Of a stretch of DNA of 5,560 bases, positions 1-4,540 are shown one piece after another. Source of the stretch: Inquilinus sp. (GTDB lineage: Bacteria > Pseudomonadota > Alphaproteobacteria > DSM-16000 > Inquilinaceae); assembly GCA_013003675.1 (NCBI GenBank), contig JABDIP010000096.1:1-5560 (forward strand), read 5' to 3'. Both the position numbers and the translations under genes were made by a program. Under the pieces are notes generated by a model, which saw only the letters and a list, made by a program, of their open reading frames with translations, was not told the DNA's origin and did no database searches. Position 1 is the stretch's first letter. Every line of letters begins with the position of its first letter.

Positions 1-1155
1 ACCCTCGACGGGCAGCGGCGACTGGCGCCCGGTGGCGTCCGGCGGGCCGAGGCGAATCTTCAGCGCCCGGACGCCGGTCACGACCTGCTTGCCGATGAAG
101 GCCTCCGGGGCCGACTGCCAGACGAATTCGACCCCTTCCTCCTCGGCGTTCGCCACCTCGCGCTGCGAGCCCGGCATGTTGGCGCGGTCGCGGCGATAGA
201 GGCATTTGACCGACCGGGCACCCTGGCGCACCGCGGTGCGCACGCAATCCATGGCGGTGTCGCCACCGCCGATGACGACGACGTTCTTGCCGCTGGCGTC
301 GAGCGTGCCGCTGTCGAACTCCGGCACCGTGTCGCCGAGGCCCTTGCGGTTGGATGCGGTCAGATAGTCGAGCGCCTTGACGACGTTGCCGAGGCCGACG
401 CCGGGCGCCTTCAGCAATCGCGCCTTGTAGACCCCGGTCGCGATCAGCAGGGCGTCGTGGCGGCCGCGCAACTCCATCAGGCTGGCATCGCGGCCGACCT
501 CGAAGTCCCGATGGAAGACGATCCCGGCCTCCTCGAGCAGGGCGGCGCGGCGTTCGACGATGTCCTTCTCCAGCTTGAAGCTGGGAATGCCGTAGATCAG
601 CAGGCCGCCGATCCGGTCATAGCGGTCATAGACATGCACCGCATAACCGCGCGCCCGCAATTCCTCCGCCGCCGCCAGCCCGCCGGGCCCGCCGCCGACG
701 ATGCCGACCGACTGGCCCAACTCGCGCGACGGACGGCGCGGCTTGACCCAGCCGTTTTCCCAGGCGGTGTCGGTGATGTATTTCTCCACCGAACCGATCG
801 TCACCGTGCCGTGGCCGGATTGCTCGATCACGCAATTGCCTTCGCACAGCCGGTCCTGCGGGCAGATGCGGCCGCAGATCTCGGGAAAATTGTTGGTCGC
901 CTGGCTGACCTCGTAGGCTTCCTCGAGCCGCCCCTCGGCGGTCAGCTTCAGCCAGTCGGGGATGTTGTTCTGCACCGGGCAGTGCACCTGGCAGAACGGC
1001 ACGCCGCATTGCGAGCAGCGCGCCGCCTGCTCCTCGGCCTTGGCGCGGACGTACTCGCCGTAGATCTCCTGCCAGTCGCCGCGCCGTTGCTCGGCGTCGC
1101 GCTTGGCCGGCATCTCCGGGCCGGTGGTGATGAACTTCAACATTCGCTGCGGCAT
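1..1155 (-). CDS. gltD: Glutamate synthase (NADPH) small subunit, 3' end beyond window
   Basis: Small (beta) subunit of glutamate synthase (GOGAT). It oxidises NADPH through FAD and passes electrons through Fe-S clusters to the large subunit, which makes glutamate from 2-oxoglutarate and glutamine in the cytoplasm. The window holds 385 residues of a family usually about 470-490 long; the open frame runs off the left edge, so the C-terminus is missing. Visible in order: a first cysteine cluster C47-x2-C50-x4-C55-x3-C59; a second cluster C94-x3-C98-x5-C104-x3-C108 within QATNNFPEICGRICPQDR; the FAD-binding glycine motif VGIVGGGPGGLAAAEEL (150-166); an ATG motif (239-241); and the NADPH-binding motif VVVIGGGDTAMDC (292-304). 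The start at 1155 gives MPQRMLKF, matching family N-termini; GGA about 10 nt upstream is a weak ribosome site. An in-frame ATG at 1197 would add 14 residues but lacks a ribosome site. A gltB partner is not upstream and, if linked, must lie beyond the left edge. Confidence 0.96.
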   Translation of the reverse strand, partial: MPQRMLKFITTGPEMPAKRDAEQRRGDWQEIYGEYVRAKAEEQAARCSQCGVPFCQVHCPVQNNIPDWLKLTAEGRLEEAYEVSQATNNFPEICGRICPQDRLCEGNCVIEQSGHGTVTIGSVEKYITDTAWENGWVKPRRPSRELGQSVGIVGGGPGGLAAAEELRARGYAVHVYDRYDRIGGLLIYGIPSFKLEKDIVERRAALLEEAGIVFHRDFEVGRDASLMELRGRHDALLIATGVYKARLLKAPGVGLGNVVKALDYLTASNRKGLGDTVPEFDSGTLDASGKNVVVIGGGDTAMDCVRTAVRQGARSVKCLYRRDRANMPGSQREVANAEEEGVEFVWQSAPEAFIGKQVVTGVRALKIRLGPPDATGRQSPLPVEG

Positions 1156-1183
1156 GGCGGCTGTTTCCGATCGGCCTTGTCTT

Positions 1184-1258
1184 GCGGATGCCCTCATACT
1201 GGTCACGGGGGCCCGGTCGCGAGGGGTCGCCAGGGTCGACTGTTCTAGGGCATTCCGC
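1184..1258 (-). repeat. Bulged inverted repeat in the predicted gltD leader
   Basis: GCGGATGCCCT at 1184-1194 is complementary to AGGGCATTCCGC at 1247-1258, giving 11 base pairs interrupted by a single bulged T, with a loop of about 52 nt. If gltD is transcribed from the candidate promoter at 1295-1323, the whole structure lies in its untranslated leader of about 130 nt. On the mRNA the second arm starts directly after the alternative in-frame ATG at 1197-1195, so folding could mask that codon. The complementarity is seen directly; a role in RNA folding or regulation is inference. Confidence 0.45.
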
Positions 1259-1294
1259 CTGGTCTTGCGAGCATAAAGCGGAAAAATAGACAGT

Positions 1295-1323
1295 ATTATT
1301 GACATATCGCGCCGGGGCGCCAA
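1295..1323 (-). promoter_or_regulatory. Candidate sigma70-type promoter for gltD
   Basis: On the minus strand, TTGGCG (1323-1318) is followed after exactly 17 nt by AATAAT (1300-1295). These match TTGACA in four of six bases and TATAAT in five of six. Transcription would begin near 1288 and give a leader of about 130 nt before the gltD ATG. The element lies in the most AT-rich stretch of the window. The -35 hexamer and spacer are identical to those of the divergent uppP promoter candidate. It was found by eye and has no experimental support. Confidence 0.5.
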
Positions 1324-1363
1324 GCGATCCCGGGCATCCGACGGTATATTAGCGATGGCTTGT

Positions 1364-1404
1364 GCCGAACTTTAGTACCGAAACGGAACTAAACCGCGTT
1401 CGGC
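1364..1404. promoter_or_regulatory. Near-perfect palindrome / extended hairpin upstream of uppP promoter; possible operator
   Basis: The core is a dyad of two 10-nt arms, TTTAGTACCG (1371-1380) and CGGAACTAAA (1384-1393), around the centre AAA; nine of ten positions pair. Outside it, GCCGAAC (1364-1370) pairs perfectly with GTTCGGC (1398-1404), with four unpaired bases CCGC at 1394-1397. The core ends 17 bp before the candidate -35 of uppP, and its centre (1382) is about 64 bp upstream of the predicted transcription start. That is a common position for a dimeric activator, though a repressor or a structural role is equally possible. I do not recognise the half-site as that of a named regulator. 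Confidence 0.5.
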
Positions 1405-1410
1405 CGCCGA

Positions 1411-1439
1411 TTGGCGGCGTCGGGGACCGGTGCTATAAG
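1411..1439 (+). promoter_or_regulatory. Candidate sigma70-type promoter for uppP
   Basis: TTGGCG (1411-1416), a 17-nt spacer, then TATAAG (1434-1439), preceded by TGC (1431-1433) as an extended -10. This is the best promoter match in the window (four of six and five of six consensus bases at ideal spacing). Transcription would start near 1446, about 28 nt before the GTG start of uppP. It also argues against a TTG start for uppP at 1411, because that codon is part of the -35 box. Confidence 0.6.
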
Positions 1440-1473
1440 CCGGCGCCCGCCCCTTCAGCGCCGCGAGTCGCCC

Positions 1474-2271
1474 GTGCCCCTCCTGCATCTCGTCGTCCTG
1501 GCCCTGGTCCAAGGCATCACCGAGTTCCTGCCGATCAGTTCCAGCGCCCATCTGGTGCTGGTGCCGTCGCTGACCGGCTGGGACGACCAGGGGCCGGTCA
1601 TCGACATCGCCGTTCATGTCGGCACGCTGTTGGCGGTGGTGCTCTATTTCCGCCGCGACGTGGCGGAGATGACGCTCGGCTTCCTGGCCCTGCTGCGCCG
1701 CAGTTCGACTGCCGGGGCGCGCCTCGCCCTGCAGGTGCTGATCGCCACCCTGCCGGTACTGGCCGCCGGGGCGGTCCTGCACGAGGTCGGCATGGAACTG
1801 TTCCGCAGCGTTGAGGTGATCGCCTGGGCGACCCTGGGGTTCGGGGCGCTGCTGTGGTTCGCCGACCGGACCGGCGGGCAGCGGCGCGGCGTCGCCGATC
1901 TCAGCTTCGCCGGCGCCTTTGCCATCGGCCTGGCCCAGGTGCTGGCGCTGATCCCCGGCACCAGCCGCTCCGGCATCACCATGACCGCCGGCCGGCTGTT
2001 GGGCATGCGGCGCTTCGCCGCCGCCCGCTTCTCGCTGCTCATGTCGATTCCGACGATCCTCGCCGCCGGAACCTTGGCCGGCCTCGACCTCTACGCGGCC
2101 GGCGATGTGGCGCTGGGGCTGGATGCCCTGCTGGCGGCCGGGTTGGCCTTCATCGCCGCGCTGGCGTCGATCGCGGTGATGATGCGCTGGCTGAAGACCG
2201 CCAGCTTCACGCCGTTCGTGCTGTACCGGGTGGCACTCGGCGTCGGCCTGCTGGTCTGGATCTACGCCTGA
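1474..2271 (+). CDS. uppP: Undecaprenyl-diphosphate phosphatase (UppP/BacA)
   Basis: Integral inner-membrane phosphatase that converts undecaprenyl diphosphate to the monophosphate, recycling the lipid carrier used for peptidoglycan and other envelope polymers; overproduction in other bacteria confers bacitracin resistance. The 265 residues match the family (E. coli has 273). The first signature, VQGITEFLPISSSAHLVL (12-29), carries the (E/Q)xxxE pair Q13/E17 and H26. The second, LIPGTSRSGITMTAGRLLG, has its PGTSRSG at 161-167 with R165. Several hydrophobic helices fill the rest, including an A/L/V/I-rich stretch near the C-terminus. The GTG at 1474 is chosen because it yields the usual short N-terminus directly before the first helix and follows the promoter at a sensible distance. 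Its ribosome site is weak (GCGAG at 1463-1467). A TTG start at 1411 would add a charged, non-family extension of 21 residues. Confidence 0.95.
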   Translation: MPLLHLVVLALVQGITEFLPISSSAHLVLVPSLTGWDDQGPVIDIAVHVGTLLAVVLYFRRDVAEMTLGFLALLRRSSTAGARLALQVLIATLPVLAAGAVLHEVGMELFRSVEVIAWATLGFGALLWFADRTGGQRRGVADLSFAGAFAIGLAQVLALIPGTSRSGITMTAGRLLGMRRFAAARFSLLMSIPTILAAGTLAGLDLYAAGDVALGLDALLAAGLAFIAALASIAVMMRWLKTASFTPFVLYRVALGVGLLVWIYA

Positions 2272-2352
2272 CGGCGGGGGCGGTGCGCCGGCCGGGCGGT
2301 TGTGCTATCCGGAACCTCCACCCGCCTCCACCGCACGCCCGGGAGCCTGAGC
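2272..2352 (+). other. Short gap with ribosome binding site for the esterase gene
   Basis: The gap between the uppP stop and the esterase ATG is 81 nt. GGGAG at 2341-2345 sits 7 nt before ATG 2353 and decides that start over an in-frame GTG at 2302, which has no ribosome site and would add 17 residues. No hairpin followed by a T run is visible, so read-through from uppP is possible. A TGCTATCC sequence at 2303-2310 looks like an extended -10 but has no usable -35. Confidence 0.6.
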
Positions 2353-3366
2353 ATGCGCAAAAACCGCTCCGTGCCACGCGGCACGCTGCACCGCCTGGTT
2401 CTGAACAGCGCCCTGTTGGAGGGCAACCTGCTCGGCGATCCGACCGAGCGGGACGTCGAAATCTATGTGCCGCACGGCCATGACGGCAATGGCCTGCCGC
2501 TGCTGGTCGATCTGGTCGGCTTCACCGCCGGCGGGCCGGCGCACACCAACTGGAAGAACTTCACCGAGAACGTGCCGGAACGGCTCGACCGGCTGATCGG
2601 CACCGGCGCCATGCCGCCGGTCGTCGTCGCTTTCCCGGACTGCTTCACCCGGCTCGGCGGCAACCAGTACATCAACAGCGCCGCCATGGGGCCGTGGGAG
2701 GACATCCTGATCGACGAGGTGCTGCCGCTGGTCGAGGGCCGTTTCGGCTGCGGCGGCACCGGGCGGCGCGGCTGCTTCGGCAAGAGCTCGGGCGGCTATG
2801 GCGCCATGGTCCACGCCCTGCGCCGGTCCGACACCTGGTCGGCCGCCGCCTCCCACGCCGGCGACATGGCCTTCGAGCTCTGCTATTTGCCGGACATGCC
2901 GGGTCTACTGCGCCAACTCGACAAGCACGACGGGTCGATCGAGGCCTTCGTGACCGCCTTCGAGACCGCCAAGAAGACCGACGACAAAGCGGTGCACACG
3001 CTGATGAATCTGGCCATGGCGGCGTCCTACGACCCGGACCCGCGCCAGTTCCTCGGCATCCGCCTGCCGGTCGACGCGGATACCTGCGAGGTGATCGAGG
3101 AGCGCTGGGCCAACTGGCTGGCCTGGGACCCGCTGCGCATGGTCGACAGTCATGCCGATAATCTGCGCCGGCTGAAGGCGCTCTACATCGATTGCGGCAA
3201 TATCGACCAGTACAATCTGCTGTACGGCGCCCGGCGGATGCACCGCGCCCTCGAGCAACTCGCCATCCCGCACCATTACGAGGAATTCCCCGACAACCAT
3301 TCCAGCGTCGACTACCGCATGGACGACAGCCTGCCGTTCCTGGCCAAAGCGTTGAGCGCCGGCTAG
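2353..3366 (+). CDS. Putative esterase, alpha/beta-hydrolase fold (esterase D / enterochelin-esterase-like)
   Basis: Predicted cytoplasmic serine hydrolase of 337 residues with no signal peptide or membrane segment. Family features in order: an N-terminal strand region leading to DVEIYVP (34-40); LPLLVDLVGFTAGG (48-61), the usual oxyanion-side segment; PPVVVAFPDCF (88-98); the nucleophile elbow G143-K-S145-S-G147-G in CFGKSSGGYGAM; IDCGNIDQYNLLYGARR, where D280 or D285 would be the acid; and FPDNHSSVDYR with H316 as the catalytic histidine. The order Ser-Asp-His and the spacing fit the esterase D family (PF00756). A segment of roughly 90 residues between the nucleophile and the acid, which includes WANWLAWDPLRMV, is probably a cap or insert that sets substrate choice. 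The substrate cannot be read from sequence; ester, thioester or peptide bonds are all possible. It may be cotranscribed with uppP. Its stop codon overlaps that of the convergent downstream gene. Confidence 0.88.
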   Translation: MRKNRSVPRGTLHRLVLNSALLEGNLLGDPTERDVEIYVPHGHDGNGLPLLVDLVGFTAGGPAHTNWKNFTENVPERLDRLIGTGAMPPVVVAFPDCFTRLGGNQYINSAAMGPWEDILIDEVLPLVEGRFGCGGTGRRGCFGKSSGGYGAMVHALRRSDTWSAAASHAGDMAFELCYLPDMPGLLRQLDKHDGSIEAFVTAFETAKKTDDKAVHTLMNLAMAASYDPDPRQFLGIRLPVDADTCEVIEERWANWLAWDPLRMVDSHADNLRRLKALYIDCGNIDQYNLLYGARRMHRALEQLAIPHHYEEFPDNHSSVDYRMDDSLPFLAKALSAG

Positions 3367-3373
3367 AGCCGGC
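3358..3373. terminator. GC hairpin over the shared stop codons of two convergent genes
   Basis: GCCGGC (3358-3363) and GCCGGC (3368-3373) form a perfect 6-bp stem around the loop TAGA. The palindrome CTAG at 3363-3366 provides TAG stop codons on both strands. The hairpin is symmetric, so it could pause polymerases arriving from either side. It has no T run and lies partly inside coding sequence, so intrinsic terminator function is doubtful. The inverted repeat itself is certain. Confidence 0.3.
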
Positions 3374-4394
3374 CGATCGGAAGCCGGTCGTCGGTGATGG
3401 AAATCTGCTCGAAATTGTCGTCGAGCCACCGAACACGGCGGAAATGCAGGAAGCCGTCCTCGATCCTGAGCGGGCCGGCGATCTCCTCGTAATCCTCGCG
3501 TTTGCCGCCGCGTTCGACGGCGATAACCGTCCGAACCGTGCCGTCCATCTCGGCGCTGTAAAGCCCGCCGCCGACGGCGACCGTACCCATAGCGAAGCCC
3601 TCGACGAACAATACCCGGTCCTCGCCGGGATGCCAGACGAACCACCGGACCCGGCTCTGGCCGTCCCGGTTGCAGGCCAGGCACCGGAGTTCGCCGCCAT
3701 CGGCGCGGGCCACCCACAGCTCGATCGGGTACTCCCAGAATGCCTGATCGAGGAACGCGACATAGCGGCCTGACGGCGACCAGCCCGGCCGCCATTCATA
3801 GTCGGTGTCCGCCGCTACCCAGGGCGCGCCCGGCTCCGTGAGGGCGAGGGCGGCGTCGCCGTCGACGGTCGCGGTGTAGAGCCTGTCGTCGTAGACAAAG
3901 GCGATCGCGTCGCTGTCCGGCGATAGCTCGGGCAGGATGGCGGCCGGCAACCGTCCATCATTCGGCGCCTCGGTGGCGAAGGTGAAGACTTTCCGCGCCC
4001 CGTCGCCGCCGCGCACCCATAGCGCGCTCGGGGTGACGACGAAGTCCAGCTCCCCGGCGCCGGGCAGGACTCGAATCGGTGCGCGGGTGACGAAGAAATC
4101 CATGCCCTCGGCGGCGGCGAAGACGCGGCCGAACGCCGCCGCCTCGCCGCGGCTGGCGAAGGCTCCGACGGCGATGCGCAGCCAGGTCGCTTCGTTCACC
4201 TTGGCCTGGTAGGCATAGGCGAGATAGCCGCGCGTCTCGATCTGCCGCAGGGTGGCGAGGCCGTCGGCGCGCTCCGCCAGCGGCACGGCGCGCACCTGGA
4301 TCGAAAATGCGCGCGTCCCCCCTGCATCGGCCGCGAGGACGGGACCGGGGCATATGAGGCCGAGAACGAGGCAGACGCCGATCACCTGTCGCAT
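3363..4394 (-). CDS. Exported SPOR-domain plus TolB-like beta-propeller protein (copy A)
   Basis: A 343-residue protein I cannot assign to a named family. Residues 1-22/24 form a signal peptide (MRQV, a hydrophobic core, then VLA-ADA), so it should reach the periplasm. Residues 29-103 resemble a SPOR domain: FSIQVRAVPL, then RGYLAYAY, then WLRIAVGAFASRGEAAAF, the usual two-repeat pattern of this peptidoglycan-binding fold. The remainder looks like PD40/TolB propeller blades: LSPDSDAIAFVYDDRLYTA (157-175), WSPSGRYVAFLD (205-216) with ELWVARADG (225-233), WHPGEDRVLFVEG (254-266) with GGGLYSAEMDGTVRTV (275-290), and a C-terminal HFRRVRWLD block (317-325). C238 and C241 form a CxxC that is conserved in the neighbouring paralogue. 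The ATG has a strong AGGAG site 6 nt upstream (4405-4401). It lies 59 nt downstream of its paralogue, so an operon is likely. A scaffold or binding role at the cell wall is inference; no catalytic residues were recognised. Confidence 0.85.
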   Translation of the reverse strand: MRQVIGVCLVLGLICPGPVLAADAGGTRAFSIQVRAVPLAERADGLATLRQIETRGYLAYAYQAKVNEATWLRIAVGAFASRGEAAAFGRVFAAAEGMDFFVTRAPIRVLPGAGELDFVVTPSALWVRGGDGARKVFTFATEAPNDGRLPAAILPELSPDSDAIAFVYDDRLYTATVDGDAALALTEPGAPWVAADTDYEWRPGWSPSGRYVAFLDQAFWEYPIELWVARADGGELRCLACNRDGQSRVRWFVWHPGEDRVLFVEGFAMGTVAVGGGLYSAEMDGTVRTVIAVERGGKREDYEEIAGPLRIEDGFLHFRRVRWLDDNFEQISITDDRLPIGRL

Positions 4395-4540
4395 CGCACA
4401 CTCCTGATGGTCTCTTGCGTGGCGACCCTAGTCAGTCGTCGGCTAACGCCCGGTTACCGGTCAACCGGCAGCCGGTCGCCGGTGACGCTTTGGGTCTCGA
4501 ACGCCTCGTCGAGCCACCGGACCCGGCGGAATTGCAGGTG
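3382..4540 (-). repeat. Tandem gene duplication, recognisable at DNA level in the 3' ends
   Basis: The ends of the two SPOR-propeller genes remain similar as DNA. AGCCGGTCG near 3382 and 4470 is followed in both by GTCGAGCCACCG and CGGCGGAA (about 3419-3442 and 4509-4532). At protein level the two copies share FVVTPSALWVRG, the WSP and WHP blade motifs, the CxxC, DGTVRT, YEEIAGPL and FRRVRWLD, and they diverge mostly in loops and signal peptides. This supports an old tandem duplication under continued selection rather than recent copying. Confidence 0.75.
4395..4453 (-). other. Spacer between the two SPOR-propeller genes, with Shine-Dalgarno
   Basis: 59 nt separate the stop of the upstream paralogue from the ATG of copy A on the minus strand. 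AGGAG (4405-4401) is the clearest ribosome binding site in the window, with a 6-nt spacer to the ATG. I see no promoter: TTGACC at 4464-4459 lacks a -10 partner. I see no terminator either, so the two genes are probably one transcription unit. Confidence 0.55.

Larger units (their letters stand above)
1156..1473. other. Divergent intergenic control region gltD / uppP
   Basis: This gap of about 320 bp between two divergently read genes contains no convincing coding sequence. It is noticeably richer in A and T around 1270-1310 and 1345-1395 than the surrounding genes, as expected for promoter DNA. It holds a candidate gltD promoter, a bulged inverted repeat in the gltD leader, a near-perfect palindrome and a candidate uppP promoter, each listed separately. 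Confidence 0.8.

Noticed and set aside
457..1248. Long plus-strand open frame (263 codons) opposite gltD
   Set aside because: It is antisense to a clear gltD with intact cofactor motifs. The translation is low-complexity Ala/Leu/Asp/Arg-rich and has no recognisable domain; such shadows are common in GC-rich coding DNA.
1385..1401. GGAAC ... CGTT as an EcfG-type general stress promoter
   Set aside because: The spacing between GGAAC (1385-1389) and CGTT is only about 7 nt, whereas these promoters need about 16-17 nt.
1411..1473. TTG start for uppP giving a 21-residue N-terminal extension
   Set aside because: The TTG is part of the predicted -35 box, and the extension is charged and absent from family members as I know them.
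1156..1473. Sigma54 (NtrC-dependent) promoter for gltD
   Set aside because: I found no TGGC-N8-TGC type GG/GC pair at correct spacing on the minus strand.
2283..2311. Separate promoter for the esterase gene (extended -10 TGCTATCC)
   Set aside because: The matching -35 position reads GTGCGC, which is far from consensus; cotranscription with uppP is at least as likely.
2672..3799. Minus-strand open frame of 375 codons across the esterase and SPOR-propeller ends
   Set aside because: The product is Arg/Ser/Pro-rich noise. The frames on either side carry family motifs, and this one would overlap both.
4436..4464. Internal promoter for copy A starting at TTGACC
   Set aside because: The -10 position after 17 nt reads CGACGA, so no promoter can be supported.
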